From NCBI GenBank assembly GCA_018268465.1, contig JAFDWN010000010.1:168849-232848 (forward strand): 64,000 bases of DNA, given 5' to 3'. This DNA is from Actinomycetota bacterium. GTDB lineage: Bacteria; Actinomycetota; Actinomycetes; Mycobacteriales; Mycobacteriaceae. Both the position numbers and the translations under genes were made by a program. Below the pieces are notes generated by a model. That model was given only the letters and a program-made list of their open reading frames with translations. It ran no database searches and had not been told where the DNA came from. Below are positions 19,897 to 32,688 of the stretch, one piece after another. Positions within the stretch are counted from its first letter, which is position 1. Every line of letters begins with the position of its first letter.

Positions 19897-22800
19897 TCAG
19901 GCCTGATCGCGCGTTTCGCTTTCGATCCGGTTGATCGCTTCGCTCATGTGCGCACCGACCTTGGCAATGTACGGCTCGTCGATCACCTGGATGTGCTCGC
20001 CTCCGACGGGTACCACCTCGAGGTCGGTCACGAACTGTCCCCAGCCGCCGTCGGGCTGGCGGATGGCGTAGCGCGGTTCGAAGTAGATCGCGTCGTCGTG
20101 GTAGCGGTCGGCCATGTAGAGGGTGACGTGCCCGTCGTACGGTTTGATGTCGGCGGTGTCGATGGCCCGCTGATCCAGGTACGACGTGCGCTGGTGCTCG
20201 ATGATCCCGCCGGGGATCTGCACACCGCTCTGCTTGACGACGTCGAGCACGAACTGCACCTGACCGGCGTCGTCGAGTTCCTCGAGCTGCGCGTACGGGA
20301 TCTCGGGCACCTCGACGTTGAAGGTGCGCTCGGCGAACCGGGCGTAGCGGTCCCAGCGGGCGCGGGTCTCCTCGGTGGTCTGCGGGATCTCCTCCCCGGC
20401 GCGCACCGTGTCGATCAGCCCGACGAACCGCACGTCGGCACCGGCTTGCTTGAGCCCGATGGCGCAGGCGTAGGCCAGCACACCACCCAGCGACCAGCCG
20501 GCCAGGATGTAGGGCCCGGCGCCCTGGATCTCCATCAGCTTCGGCACGTATTCGCTGGCGCGTTCCTCGATCGAACCGTCGACCCGTTCGATGCCGTACA
20601 TCGGCGTATCCGGGGGCAGCCGATTGAGCAGCGGTTCGTAGACGACCGTCGAACCGCCCGCGGCGTGGAACACGAACACCGGGATCTTGTTCTCGCCCGC
20701 CGGCCCTTCGGGTTTGGGCCGGATGATGCGCACGAACCCGTCGACGCGGCCCGATTCGAGGTGTTCGCGGACCGTGGTGGCCAGCTCCTCGATGGTGTTC
20801 GCCGACTTCACCTCGTCGGCGGTGATGGTGCCCTCGGCACGCTCGGAGAGCCGTTGCGCCATCTTGGCGGCGGCCTCTTCGGCCAGTGCGGGCAGCTCGT
20901 TGAAGATGCCGCCCGGCGATTTGCCGGTGACCACGGCCCACGTCGCGAAGGTCACCCGCTCGGCGGCGTCGCGCGGGGGCACGTCGGCGCCCAGCGCGTC
21001 GACGACGGCCTGCTGGTTGAGCACCTTGGCCGCGGCGGCCGCGGCGCTCGTCTTGTCCGGGCCGGCCGGATTGGTCGGCGGCGGCGGGATCGCCGGGCCG
21101 GCCGGATTGGTCGGCGGTGGCGGGATATCCAGTGGCGGGATATCCAGCGGTGCCGGGGTTTGGACGGCCGTCACATCGGCGTCGACATCAGCCTCGGTCT
21201 CGGCGCCGGCGCTCGCGTCGGTCTCCGTCGCGGCGATCGGATGCCCGGCCTCGGCGAGTTTCGCCTCCAGCTCGGCGACGGTGGACGCGCCACCCATCAG
21301 CTCGGCCTGCTCGGCGGCGATCGCCTCGGCCGTCTTACCCTTCTGTGCCTCGGCGATCTGGTCGACCTCGTCGCGGTGTTCGATCGCGTAGGCGATCAGC
21401 TTCTCCACCGCGTACAGGTTCGCGTCACGCACCGCGGTCAACTGGATGGGGGGCAGGTCGAAGTCGTACTCGACGCGGTTCTTGATGCGCACGGCCATCA
21501 GCGAATCCAGGCCGAGCTCGATCAGCGGCACCTCCCACGGCAGGTCCTCGGGCTCGTATCCCATGGCTCCGCCTACGATGGCACCCAGCCGCTGACCGAT
21601 GCTCTCGCCGCTGTCCGGTGACCACTTGGCAAAGCCCGCACCGAGATTGGCGCCCTTGGTCAGGTTGTCGCTGAGGATCGCCGCGTCGTCACCGTCGCCG
21701 CCGTCGGCGGGTTCGCCCATCGCGAGCGCAGCCGCTTCCACCGGACTCGCCGAAACCGGCTGATTCACAACGCTTCCGGCCGCTCCCGCGGCCACGGCAG
21801 TCGCCAGCGCGCCGGCCGCCGTGCCGGACCGGTTCACGATCGCGTCATAGACCAGCGTGAACGACTCGCCGATGCGGGCATGGACCTGCACGGTCGCCCC
21901 GCCCGGATGACGGCTCAGCGTGGTCACCAGCCGGGCGCCGTCCCCCGGTAGCGCACGCTGCTCGAAGGCGACCAGCTTGGCATCCGGAAGTACCTGTGCC
22001 GCGGCATTTTTCACCAACACGGCGAGGTCGACACCGCCGCGAGGGGCGTACTCCCAGACGTGTTTGCCGTCAGGCAGCGCGACATGGGCGCCCGGCATCA
22101 TGGTCGATCCGTCGCCGGAGAAGTGCGCCTCCAGCCAATGCGGTTTCCGGCGGAACCGGGTCGGCGGGATATGCGCGTAGTCCGCGGCCCCGGACCCGCG
22201 GGTGAACAGCGTCCGGAAGTCCAGGTCGTGGCCGTGGACGAACAGCTGCGCCATCGCCGCGGTCATCGAGTCGACTTCGTCCTGTTTGCGGGCCAGGGTG
22301 GCGATGAGCTGCGCGTCGTGCAGACCGGCGGGGGCGGTGGTCAGCCCGACCTGCATGAGCGCCACCGGGTTCGGCGCGAGCTCCAGGAACGTGGTGTGCC
22401 CGTTGTCCACGGCGTTGCGGATGCCGTGGGTGAAGTACACGGAATGCCGCAGACCCTTCTTCCAATAGTCCACGTCGTGGATCGGGTCCGAGCCGGAGCG
22501 GATCAGGCTGCCCTCGTGGACCGTCGAGTAGTAGGCCGTGTGCAGCGGGTGCGCTTCGATGCCCTGCAGTTCGGCGGCCAGTTCGCCGAGCAGCGGATCC
22601 ATCTGGGAGGTGTGGCTGGCCCCCTTGGTCTGGAACTTGCGGGCGAACTTCCCCTCGGATTCCGCGCGGGCGATGATCGCGTCCACCTGATCGGGCGGGC
22701 CACCGATGACGGTCTGGGTGGGCGCGGCGTACACACACACCTCCAGATCCGGGAAGTCGGAGAACACCGTCTTGATCTCTTCGGCGGAGTACTCCACCAG

Positions 22801-25398
22801 CGCCATCAGCCGGATGTACTCGCCGAACAGCATCGCCTCGCCTTCACCCATCAGGTGCGAACGCGAGCAGATGGTGCGCGTGGCGTCGGCCAGCGACAGC
22901 CCCCCGGCGAAGTAGGCCGCCGCGGCCTCACCCAGCGACTGCCCCACCACCGCACCGGGTTTGGCGCCGTGCGCCTTGAGCAGCTCGCCCAGCGCGATCT
23001 GGATCGCGAAAATGGTGACCTGGGTGGTCTCGATGCCGTAGTCCTGTGCGTCGTCGAGGATCAGCTCGACCACCGAGTAGCCCAGTTCGTCCTGCACCAA
23101 GGCGTCGACCTCGTTGATCCACGCGGCGAACGTGTCGTCGCGCAGGTAGAGGTCCTTACCCATCTTGCGGTGCTGGGCGCCGAATCCGGCCAGCACCCAC
23201 ACCGGGCCGTTGGCCACCGGGCCGTCGGCGGCGTAGACAGTCGGGCTGCTCTTGCCGTCGGCCAGGGCGCGCAGACCCTTGACCGCCTCATCGTGGTCGT
23301 GCGCCAGCACCACCGCGCGCGAGCGCCCGTGGTTGCGCCGGGACAAGGCCCGCCCGATCGACTCCAGCGACGACGCGCGTCCCTCCTCGCTGTCGATCCA
23401 GTCCGCCAGCTCGGCGGCCGCGGACTTCTTGCGCGACGTAAGGAACGCCGAAATCGCCAGCGGCACAACAGGTTTCGATCGCTCCGCGGCGGCGAGTTCC
23501 GTGCGCGCCACCTCGAGCAGCCGCAGCGCCTCGTCGGTGAGCCCGGGCAGTTCGTGCTCACCCTCGTCGGCATACGCGGCGGCGCCGTACCCGTCGTCAC
23601 CATGCGCGTCGTCCTGGGCGACGAACTCGCCGTATTCGTCCATCCGCACACCGCCGACGTACACCGCGTCGGCGTCGGACGTCGTCTCCTCCGCGACCGG
23701 TTCGGCGACGGGCTCCGGCTCCACCAGATCCGACGCCAGCACCTCGCGCAGCACGATGTGGGCGTTGGCGCCGCCGAAGCCGAAACCGGACACCCCCGTG
23801 ACGGCGTGGCCGCTGTAGCGCGGCCAGTCCGACACGGTGTCGTTGACCTTGAGCCGTTCCCTGTCGAAGTCGATGTAGGGGTTGGGCCCGGCGTAGTTGA
23901 TCGACGGCGGGATCTTGTCGTTACGCAGCGCCAACGTCATCTTCGCCAGGCTGGCCGCACCGGCCGCCGACTCCAGATGTCCCACATTGGATTTCACCGC
24001 ACCCAGCAGGGCGGGCCGGTCGGCGGAGCGCCCCCTGCCCACGACCCGGCCGAGCGCGTCGGCCTCGATCGGATCGCCGAGGATGGTGCCGGTGCCGTGC
24101 GCCTCGACGTAGTCGACGTCGCGCGGGTTGATGCCTGCGTCCTTGTAGGCCTTGCGCAGCACCTCGGCCTGCGCGTCCGGGTTGGGCGCCAGCAGACCGT
24201 TGGAGCGGCCGTCGTGGTTGACCGCACTGCCGGCGATCACCGCCAGGATCTCGTCACCGTCACGGCGGGCGTCGGCGAGGCGTTTGAGCACCAGCATGCC
24301 GCCGCCCTCGGAGCGGGCGTAGCCGTCGGCGTCGGCGGAGAACGACTTGATCCGGCCGTCGGGCGCCAGAACGCCGCCGACCTCGTCGAATCCGACCGTC
24401 ACCATCGGTGTGATGAGCGCGTTCACACCGCCGGCGAGCACCACGTCGGCCTCACCGGCGCGCAGGGCCTTCACGCCCTCGTGCACCGCGACCAGCGACG
24501 ACGAGCAGGCCGTGTCGATGGCCATGGACGGCCCGCGGAAGTCGTAGAAGTAGGACACTCGGTTGGCGATGATCGAACTCGCGGTGCCGGTGATGGCGTA
24601 GGGGTGCGCCACCGCGGGGTCGGACACGCTCAGGAAGCTGTAGTCGTTGGTAGAACTGCCGACGAACACGCCGACGCTCTCACCGCGCAGTGCTGAGGCG
24701 GGAATCCTGGCGTGCTCCAACGCTTCCCAGGTCAGCTCCAGCGCCATCCGCTGCTGCGGGTCGATGTTGTCGGCCTCCATCTTCGACAGTGCGAAGAATT
24801 CGGCGTCGAAACCCTTGATGTCGGAGAGGTACCCGCCGCGGGTACGCGCCCGCGCCACCCGTTCGGCGATGCGCGGCTCGTCGAGGAACTCCGACCAGCG
24901 CCCCTCGGGCAGGTCGGTGATGGCGTCGCGGCCTTCCAGCAGCGCGGCCCACATCTCGTCGGGGGTGTTCATATCGCCGGGGAACCGGGTGGCCAGCCCC
25001 ACGATGGCGATCTCGGCCGAGTCCGGGTCGGCACGCGACCAGTCCTCGTCGTCCCCGGCGTCCTCGACCTCGGGTTCGCCTTCGACGATCACCGTGGCCA
25101 GCGCCTCGATGGTCGGATGGCGGAACGCGACGGTCGCGGTCAGGGTGACACCGGTGAGGTCCTCGATATCGCTGGCCATCGCCACCGCGTCGCGCGAGGA
25201 CAGGCCCAGTTCGACCATCGGGGTGGCGTCGTTGATGTTGTCCGCGGACTGACCTGTCGCGTTGGCGATCCAGTTGCGCATCCAGTCGCGCATCTCGGCG
25301 ACCGTCATGTCGGTGCGCGCCGCCGGACGCTCGGCTACCAACGCGGCCTCGGGCAGGTTCTCGCCCTCGGGCCGCGAATCGTTCTGTGTATCAGGCAT
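19897..25398 (-). CDS. pks13: Mycolic acid condensing polyketide synthase Pks13
   Basis: Pks13 condenses the meromycoloyl chain loaded by FadD32 with the carboxyacyl-CoA from AccD4/D5 to form the alpha-alkyl beta-keto mycolate precursor and releases it. Numbering is from ATG 25398. The domain order is: N-terminal ACP (Ser68 in LGLSSRD), KS (Cys298 in DTACSSS, then the two active-site His), AT (Ser821 in GQSLGE), second ACP (Ser1299 in LGLDSLM) and thioesterase (Ser1636 in GWSLGG). At about 1833 residues it is longer than the 1733 of M. tuberculosis; extra length lies in acidic and Pro-rich linkers, including a duplicated linker at 21061-21146. A GTG 12 bases upstream is an alternative start; neither has a strong ribosome binding site. 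Confidence 0.96.
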   Translation of the reverse strand: MPDTQNDSRPEGENLPEAALVAERPAARTDMTVAEMRDWMRNWIANATGQSADNINDATPMVELGLSSRDAVAMASDIEDLTGVTLTATVAFRHPTIEALATVIVEGEPEVEDAGDDEDWSRADPDSAEIAIVGLATRFPGDMNTPDEMWAALLEGRDAITDLPEGRWSEFLDEPRIAERVARARTRGGYLSDIKGFDAEFFALSKMEADNIDPQQRMALELTWEALEHARIPASALRGESVGVFVGSSTNDYSFLSVSDPAVAHPYAITGTASSIIANRVSYFYDFRGPSMAIDTACSSSLVAVHEGVKALRAGEADVVLAGGVNALITPMVTVGFDEVGGVLAPDGRIKSFSADADGYARSEGGGMLVLKRLADARRDGDEILAVIAGSAVNHDGRSNGLLAPNPDAQAEVLRKAYKDAGINPRDVDYVEAHGTGTILGDPIEADALGRVVGRGRSADRPALLGAVKSNVGHLESAAGAASLAKMTLALRNDKIPPSINYAGPNPYIDFDRERLKVNDTVSDWPRYSGHAVTGVSGFGFGGANAHIVLREVLASDLVEPEPVAEPVAEETTSDADAVYVGGVRMDEYGEFVAQDDAHGDDGYGAAAYADEGEHELPGLTDEALRLLEVARTELAAAERSKPVVPLAISAFLTSRKKSAAAELADWIDSEEGRASSLESIGRALSRRNHGRSRAVVLAHDHDEAVKGLRALADGKSSPTVYAADGPVANGPVWVLAGFGAQHRKMGKDLYLRDDTFAAWINEVDALVQDELGYSVVELILDDAQDYGIETTQVTIFAIQIALGELLKAHGAKPGAVVGQSLGEAAAAYFAGGLSLADATRTICSRSHLMGEGEAMLFGEYIRLMALVEYSAEEIKTVFSDFPDLEVCVYAAPTQTVIGGPPDQVDAIIARAESEGKFARKFQTKGASHTSQMDPLLGELAAELQGIEAHPLHTAYYSTVHEGSLIRSGSDPIHDVDYWKKGLRHSVYFTHGIRNAVDNGHTTFLELAPNPVALMQVGLTTAPAGLHDAQLIATLARKQDEVDSMTAAMAQLFVHGHDLDFRTLFTRGSGAADYAHIPPTRFRRKPHWLEAHFSGDGSTMMPGAHVALPDGKHVWEYAPRGGVDLAVLVKNAAAQVLPDAKLVAFEQRALPGDGARLVTTLSRHPGGATVQVHARIGESFTLVYDAIVNRSGTAAGALATAVAAGAAGSVVNQPVSASPVEAAALAMGEPADGGDGDDAAILSDNLTKGANLGAGFAKWSPDSGESIGQRLGAIVGGAMGYEPEDLPWEVPLIELGLDSLMAVRIKNRVEYDFDLPPIQLTAVRDANLYAVEKLIAYAIEHRDEVDQIAEAQKGKTAEAIAAEQAELMGGASTVAELEAKLAEAGHPIAATETDASAGAETEADVDADVTAVQTPAPLDIPPLDIPPPPTNPAGPAIPPPPTNPAGPDKTSAAAAAAKVLNQQAVVDALGADVPPRDAAERVTFATWAVVTGKSPGGIFNELPALAEEAAAKMAQRLSERAEGTITADEVKSANTIEELATTVREHLESGRVDGFVRIIRPKPEGPAGENKIPVFVFHAAGGSTVVYEPLLNRLPPDTPMYGIERVDGSIEERASEYVPKLMEIQGAGPYILAGWSLGGVLAYACAIGLKQAGADVRFVGLIDTVRAGEEIPQTTEETRARWDRYARFAERTFNVEVPEIPYAQLEELDDAGQVQFVLDVVKQSGVQIPGGIIEHQRTSYLDQRAIDTADIKPYDGHVTLYMADRYHDDAIYFEPRYAIRQPDGGWGQFVTDLEVVPVGGEHIQVIDEPYIAKVGAHMSEAINRIESETRDQA
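21061..21146. repeat. Tandem repeats in the pks13 inter-domain linker
   Basis: A 36-bp unit starting GCCGGCCGGATTGGTCGG is present twice (21061-21096 and 21097 on), followed by a 15-bp unit GTGGCGGGATATCCA present twice (21117-21146). Both lengths are multiples of 3, so the frame is kept. They encode [10 protein letters not shown] and PLDIP repeats between the second ACP and the thioesterase. Confidence 0.85.
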
Positions 25399-25453
25399 TT
25401 TCACGTTCACTTTCGCGACCGCTGGCGGCCGGGCGACTCCCGGCGGTCAGCCG

Positions 25454-27343
25454 TCAGTCCGTTTGATCCGGGAAGGCGTTGGCCACCTTGCCGCTGCGCA
25501 GGCTGCCGTCGAGGTACGCCGAACGGCAGGCGCGCCTGCCGATCTTGCCACTGGAGGTCCGCGGGATCGCGCCTGCGGCGGTCAGCAACACATCGCGCAC
25601 CGTGACACCGTGGCGGACCGCGATCGCCGCCCTGACGTCGTCGGTGATCGGTCCGACCTCGAGTTTGTGGGCGCCGGGTGCCCGCTCGGCGACGATCACC
25701 AGCTGCTCCGAGGAGTCGTCGGGATCCCGCTTGAGGCCGGCGTGGGCGTTGTCGAACACCTCGTCGGGCAGCTGATTGGCAGGCACCGAGAAGGCCGCGA
25801 CGTAGCCGGTGCGCAGCGCCTTGCTGGCCTCCTGCGCCGAGTACTCGAGATCCTGCGGGTAGTGGTTGCGCCCGTCGATGATGACCAGGTCCTTCACGCG
25901 GCCCGTGATGTACAGATCGCCGTCGTGGTAAGCGCCGTAGTCACCGGTGCGGACCCAGAGCGCGCCCTCATCGGCACCGTCGGCATGTGACTCGCCGATC
26001 CGCGATTTGAGCAGGTTCTGGAAGGTCTCGATGGTCTCGGCGTCCTTGCCCCAGTACCCGGTGCCCATGTTCTGACCGTGAATCCAGATCTCACCGATCT
26101 GGCCGTCGGGCAGTTCGGCCGCGCTGTCGGGATCGACGATCACGGCCCACTCCGCGACCCCGACCTTGCCCGCCGATGCCTGCGCCACCGCCTTCGGAGA
26201 ATCCTCGGAGACCTCGACGAAACGGTGCTGATTCAACTCGTCGCGGTCGACGGTGACGATCTTCGGGAACTCGCCCGCGGGCGTCGTCGATACGAACAGC
26301 GTCGCCTCGGCCAGACCGTAGGACGGTTTGATCGCCTGGGGCGGGAAACCGAACGACCCGAAGGCCTCGTTGAACCGGCGCACCGTGGCCGCCGAGATCG
26401 GCTCACTGCCGTTGAGGACCGCCTTCACATTCGACAGATCCATCGGGGCGTCGCCCTCCTTCGGCACCCCGCGCGCGGCGGCGTGGTCGAAGGCGAAGTT
26501 CGGGGCCACGGAGATGACGCCGCCGGTGTCACCGGGTTTGCGTGCCATTTCGCGAATCCAGCGCTCGGGGCGTCGGACAAAGGCCGCCGGCGTCATGAAC
26601 GTCACATTGTGACCGATCATCGGTGACACCATCGCGGTGATCAGACCCATGTCGTGGAAGAACGGCAGCCACGTGACACCGCGGTCGCCCTCTTCGCCCT
26701 CCAGCGCCTCGATCACCTGCACGACGTTCGTCGCCAGGTTCAGGTGCGTGATCTGCACGCCGGTCGGAATGCGGGTGGAACCCGACGTGTACTGCAGGTA
26801 GGCGATGGTCTCGCGATCGACGTCGACCGGTTCCCAGGTTGCCCCCACCTCGTCGGGCACGGCGTCCACGGCGATGACACGTGGCCGGTCCTTGGCCGGA
26901 CGGCTGCGGAAGAATTTGCGCACCCCTTCGGCCGACTCGGTGGTCGTCAGGATGGCGGTCGGATGGCAGTTGTCCAGCACGGCGTGCAGACGGCCGACGT
27001 GGCCGGGTTCGGACGGATCGAACAGCGGCACGGCGATACGCCCCGAATAGAGGGTGCCGAAGAATGCGATGAGGTACTCGAGGTTCTGCGGGCAGAGGAT
27101 CGCCACCCGGTCGCCGGGTGCGGTCACCTGCTGCAGGCGCGCCGCCACCGCCCGGTTGCGGACGCTGAATGCGGCCCAGTTCAGATCTCTCTCGACACCG
27201 TCACGCTCGACCGAGAAGTCCACGAACCGGTACGCGAGCCGGTCACCGCGCACCTTCGCCCAGCGCTCGATGTGCTTCACCAGGTTGCCGTTGTCGGGGA
27301 AGGTGATACGCCCATTCTTGATGAACGGGTTGTGGAACGGCAT
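25454..27343 (-). CDS. fadD32: Long-chain fatty-acid AMP ligase FadD32
   Basis: FadD32 activates meromycolic acid as an acyl-adenylate and loads it onto the N-terminal ACP of Pks13. The 629-residue protein has the adenylation P-loop [11 protein letters not shown], the FFHDMGLI segment, the GLAEATLF motif and WVRTGDYG / [18 protein letters not shown], the last typical of FAALs. [12 protein letters not shown] segment with the late Lys closes the C-domain. The FAAL-specific insertion after the mid A-domain is present. ATG 27343 has AGGAG six bases upstream. pks13 starts 55 bases after its stop. The identity is clear from sequence and operon. Confidence 0.96.
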   Translation of the reverse strand: MPFHNPFIKNGRITFPDNGNLVKHIERWAKVRGDRLAYRFVDFSVERDGVERDLNWAAFSVRNRAVAARLQQVTAPGDRVAILCPQNLEYLIAFFGTLYSGRIAVPLFDPSEPGHVGRLHAVLDNCHPTAILTTTESAEGVRKFFRSRPAKDRPRVIAVDAVPDEVGATWEPVDVDRETIAYLQYTSGSTRIPTGVQITHLNLATNVVQVIEALEGEEGDRGVTWLPFFHDMGLITAMVSPMIGHNVTFMTPAAFVRRPERWIREMARKPGDTGGVISVAPNFAFDHAAARGVPKEGDAPMDLSNVKAVLNGSEPISAATVRRFNEAFGSFGFPPQAIKPSYGLAEATLFVSTTPAGEFPKIVTVDRDELNQHRFVEVSEDSPKAVAQASAGKVGVAEWAVIVDPDSAAELPDGQIGEIWIHGQNMGTGYWGKDAETIETFQNLLKSRIGESHADGADEGALWVRTGDYGAYHDGDLYITGRVKDLVIIDGRNHYPQDLEYSAQEASKALRTGYVAAFSVPANQLPDEVFDNAHAGLKRDPDDSSEQLVIVAERAPGAHKLEVGPITDDVRAAIAVRHGVTVRDVLLTAAGAIPRTSSGKIGRRACRSAYLDGSLRSGKVANAFPDQTD

Positions 27344-27567
27344 CTCATTCTCCTGTCACAGCCACACTTCGCCGCAACGAAGCCAAATCCCGAAGATCCT
27401 ACCGGGGCGACGGCGGTCCTCGCCGCCACCCGAGCCATGCCGTTCTCTTATACCCTGTTACGGGCTTGACCAGGACTTTCGGATCAGCTGCTCGTTATTG
27501 CTCTTAGTTATTTCTTAATGTTAAGCGACCCCTGGTCGCAGGCCAAATCGGGCGCAGGCCCGCCCGC
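27344..27567 (-). promoter_or_regulatory. culp6-fadD32 intergenic region, probable operon promoter
   Basis: This gap is clearly richer in A and T than its surroundings. On the minus strand there is a TATAAG element (27447-27452) that could serve as a -10, but no good -35 at standard spacing. Closer to culp6 lies a 15-base palindrome GCGACC-CCT-GGTCGC (27525-27539), followed on the minus strand by an AT-rich stretch; it may be a weak terminator for culp6. The fadD32-pks13-accD4 promoter should lie here, but I cannot place it exactly. Confidence 0.4.
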
Positions 27568-28584
27568 TCATCCGTGTTTCGGGCGCGGAGCGTTGTCGAG
27601 GACGTTCTGCGCCCACCCCAGTGTCCACTGCGTGGCCGACTGACCATCGAGATTCCAGAAGTCCGGCGTGGCGTACATCGCGTGGATCGGCTGACCGGCT
27701 CCACTGCTGAGCACCTCCAGCGTTTTGGGCAGGTTGACGATCGAGAACGCCGACTCCGGCGCGGCGCAGATCAGGTCGCCGGTCGCGCAGATCTCGTTGG
27801 TGCGATCGTTGAGCAATCCGAAGCCGCCGGGCCGGGGACCGCTCATCGTCAGACCCAGCGTCGACAACGTCGGGACCTCGTGCAATGTGACCTCGGCACC
27901 CTGACCGACGGGGTTGGGACCGATGTCCTGGCCCACCCCGGTCTGGCGCCGGCCGTCGGCGATGAGCGTCACCCCGAGCACCAGATCCTGGTCGACCGGA
28001 CCGCGCCCGTTGCCGATGTCGCTGGCGATGTCACCGGCGATCACCGCCCCCTGCGAGAACCCGACCAGCACATAACTGGTCAGCGGGCACCGATTGTTCA
28101 TATCGGTCATCGCCTTGACTGCCGCGCGGGTGCCCTCGGCCCTGCTGTCGTTGTAGGACATCTGGCCGTCGGCGGAGAACGGATTGTGGAACTGCGCGGT
28201 GTACGGGACGGTGAACACCTCGACCCGGTCCGTGCCGAACTGCTGGCGGACCGGATTGGTGACGTTGAGCAGCAGCGCCGCGGGGAACTGGACGGGATTG
28301 AACGGGTCCAGCTGCACCGAGGACTCCCACGTGCCGGGAATCGAGATCAGCTGCACGTCGGGACAGCTCGCATCCTGGAACTCCGGACGCGGCTTACCGG
28401 TCGGCGGCACACCGGGAGCGCTGGTGGGCGGCACCGCGGTGGGCGGCACCGCACTGGGCGGTGACTCGGGCTTACGCATGATGACGACCACCACGGCCAC
28501 GATCAGCACCACGACGAGCACCATCGCCCCGGCTGCGCCCAGGGCGAGGATGCGGTGGCGTTTACGCCGGCTGTTGTTCGTCAT
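27568..28584 (-). CDS. culp6: Cutinase-like phospholipase/thioesterase (Culp6, Rv3802c-like)
   Basis: This membrane-anchored alpha/beta hydrolase of the cutinase family has 338 residues. A basic N-terminus and a hydrophobic helix at about residues 13-36 are followed by a Pro-rich linker and the hydrolase domain with Cys residues of the cutinase type. The nucleophile is Ser177 in GFSQGA, and a C-terminal His lies in PIHAMY. The M. tuberculosis homologue Rv3802c is essential, has phospholipase A and thioesterase activity and is inhibited by tetrahydrolipstatin; its place next to the mycolate genes is conserved. ATG 28584 is preceded by an AGAGGA ribosome binding site. Confidence 0.92.
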   Translation of the reverse strand: MTNNSRRKRHRILALGAAGAMVLVVVLIVAVVVVIMRKPESPPSAVPPTAVPPTSAPGVPPTGKPRPEFQDASCPDVQLISIPGTWESSVQLDPFNPVQFPAALLLNVTNPVRQQFGTDRVEVFTVPYTAQFHNPFSADGQMSYNDSRAEGTRAAVKAMTDMNNRCPLTSYVLVGFSQGAVIAGDIASDIGNGRGPVDQDLVLGVTLIADGRRQTGVGQDIGPNPVGQGAEVTLHEVPTLSTLGLTMSGPRPGGFGLLNDRTNEICATGDLICAAPESAFSIVNLPKTLEVLSSGAGQPIHAMYATPDFWNLDGQSATQWTLGWAQNVLDNAPRPKHG

Positions 28585-28671
28585 GTCCTCTTTCTTCTTC
28601 GACGACGACCTGCTGCGGCGTCGAATGCCGCCGCGTCACGCCCGCGGTCATATGCCCGGCCCGTGTGCGGG

Positions 28672-29187
28672 TCAGCAGAGCCGTTCGGTCGCGACCCGAA
28701 TGTAGTCGGCGGTGGCGGCGTTGATATCGGTGGTCGACGGGGTGTTGAGTCGCGCCGTCGCCGGCGACTCGGGTCCTGCCGTCGACGGAGTCGAGCCGCG
28801 GCCCGCGGTGCGCATATCGCTGCGCACCAGTGGCAGCACGAAATCCCACACCGCCTCGTCGTCCTGTTTGGCCGCCCGCGCCTGGCATACGTAGGAACCG
28901 ATCGACAGGGCCAGCAGGTCGCTGGACGGCCGCACGCCCGCGGCCTTGATGGCGTCGAGGTAACCACGCTGCTGGCTGGTCAGCGTCAGGGTGGCGTGCG
29001 GGTCGTCCATGTCGTCGGGCGCCGACCCCGGTGCGGCCGCCTGCACACCCGCAGGCACCTCGCCCGTGGACACCCCGCTGGTAGCCACCACATTGTCCGA
29101 CGGGCTGCAGCCCGTCAGCAGCACCGCCGCAGCGGTGACCGCCAGGTAGGCCGGCCACGCTGCCGTCGGCCCGTCGGTGTGCTGCAC
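28672..29187 (-). CDS. DUF732-like lipoprotein
   Basis: The product of about 171 residues has a signal sequence ending in a lipobox (VLLTGC), so it is predicted to be lipidated and exported. The mature part contains GYLDAIKAAGV and IGSYVCQARA, which match the pattern of DUF732 domains (a small helical domain with one conserved Cys pair), followed by a Ser/Thr/Pro-rich region and a C-terminal helix ending in Cys. The GTG at 29187 is chosen because longer versions would run into mpt51 and carry a non-signal-like leader. M. tuberculosis does not have this gene between culp6 and mpt51. Function unknown. Confidence 0.65.
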   Translation of the reverse strand: MQHTDGPTAAWPAYLAVTAAAVLLTGCSPSDNVVATSGVSTGEVPAGVQAAAPGSAPDDMDDPHATLTLTSQQRGYLDAIKAAGVRPSSDLLALSIGSYVCQARAAKQDDEAVWDFVLPLVRSDMRTAGRGSTPSTAGPESPATARLNTPSTTDINAATADYIRVATERLC

Positions 29188-29249
29188 CCCTCCAACGTAC
29201 CGGCTTCCCAAAAGTGCTCCGGGCCTGCTGTTTCCCGATCGCCGGACGT

Positions 29250-30197
29250 CTACCTGATGGCCGCGGCCAGATCTCCCGACAGCGCGGCCAACTGCGGCGC
29301 CCAACTCGACCAGCCGTGGTCACCGCCGGCGGGGAAGTCGAAATGCCCATTGCGCCCGCCCACGGACCGGTAATGCTGATAGAAGTTGCGGTTGCTGCCT
29401 TGCGCCTGGTCGGCGTAACCGATCATGGCGGCCGGATCGCTGGCGGTCAGAGTTTGCGGGCTGAAGATCCACAGCCGCGTGTTGTTATCGGCCAGCAACT
29501 GCACATGGACGTCGGGGTCGTGCCACTTCCACCGGCCCAACTGTGGCAAACCCCACATATTGCGGGTGTCCACACCGCCGAATTGGGCCAATCCGGCGGT
29601 GATCGCGCCGTTCATCGCCGTCGCCGACGGCGTCATGAATCCCGACATCGACCCGGCGTACCGGAACCGGTCGGGATGGAAGGCCGCGAGGGTGACGGCC
29701 GCGGTGCCACCCTGGGCGGCGCCGACGACGCCGTGACCGCCCGGCGCCAGCCCCCGGTTGGCTGCCAGCCAGTCCGGCAATTCACCGGACAGGAACGTCT
29801 CCCACTGCTTTCCGCCGTCCTGCTCCCAGTTGGTGTACATACTCCACGCGCCGCCCGCGGGTGCGGCCACCGAGATGCCCTGCCCGGCGAGCGTGTTCAT
29901 CGCGTTACCCGCCGTCACCCAGTTGCTCACGTCCGGGGCCGCGTTGAAGGCGTCCAGCAGGAACACCGCATGCGGACCGCCCGCCTGGAATGCGACGGGG
30001 ATATCGCGGCCCATGGCCGCCGAGGGCACCATCAGATATTCGACGCCGTCGGCGCGTGACACCGGCGCAGCGGTGTTCGGAACCACCGCCCACAATCCGG
30101 CTGCCAGCACCACCGCCATGACCGCGCGCGCCAGCGCCACATCCATGCGCGGCAGAGCCGCGGTCACCCTCCGGATCAGATCCGCCGCACGCCTCAC
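29250..30197 (-). CDS. mpt51: MPT51 / FbpD, non-catalytic antigen 85 homologue
   Basis: MPT51 is an exported alpha/beta-fold protein related to the antigen 85 mycolyltransferases. The 315-residue precursor has a signal sequence before YLMVPSAAMGRD and retains the fold motifs VFLLDAFNAAPDVSNWV and MYTNWEQDGGKQW. The nucleophile elbow reads GAAQGG instead of GLSMxx, so the catalytic Ser is missing, as in known MPT51 proteins that bind matrix but do not transfer mycolate. The start is GTG 30197, with AGGAGG seven bases upstream; longer forms lack a signal. It lies downstream of fbpA with a hairpin in the gap. Confidence 0.9.
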   Translation of the reverse strand: MRRAADLIRRVTAALPRMDVALARAVMAVVLAAGLWAVVPNTAAPVSRADGVEYLMVPSAAMGRDIPVAFQAGGPHAVFLLDAFNAAPDVSNWVTAGNAMNTLAGQGISVAAPAGGAWSMYTNWEQDGGKQWETFLSGELPDWLAANRGLAPGGHGVVGAAQGGTAAVTLAAFHPDRFRYAGSMSGFMTPSATAMNGAITAGLAQFGGVDTRNMWGLPQLGRWKWHDPDVHVQLLADNNTRLWIFSPQTLTASDPAAMIGYADQAQGSNRNFYQHYRSVGGRNGHFDFPAGGDHGWSSWAPQLAALSGDLAAAIR

Positions 30198-30297
30198 CCT
30201 CAGCCCTCCTACCACCCCGGTGTCGCACCGGGTCACCGCCGCGCCGACCCGCGTGTAGTGAATCACACCCCCGTGACGAGCCGGGCCGGAAACGCCT

Positions 30298-30333
30298 GAC
30301 GGCGGTGACCCCTGCGAGGGGATCGCCGCCGTC
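30298..30333 (-). terminator. Hairpin downstream of fbpA
   Basis: GACGGCGG with extra pairs (30298-30312) folds onto GGGGATCGCCGCCGTC (30318-30333), with one wobble and one mismatch, starting 28 bases after the fbpA stop. It is probably an intrinsic terminator or 3' end stabiliser between fbpA and mpt51; the U-tract is weak. Confidence 0.45.
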
Positions 30334-30360
30334 CTGCGAAACATCGATCAACCGGTGGTG

Positions 30361-32518
<2,158 letters not shown>

Positions 32519-32688
32519 TCAACCGTCCGTTCGTATGTCCGGCGCCGTCTTTACCGGGCCGGCCCCTGGCCGACGTCGACGCACAGCTGTCGGGCACGTG
32601 TTCGTCCCGCCCCGATCGGGTTATCGGCGCGAACTGCCCTCAGCGTTACCCAAACATGCCGGCGGGCCGGCTAACAAATCGCCGCCGC

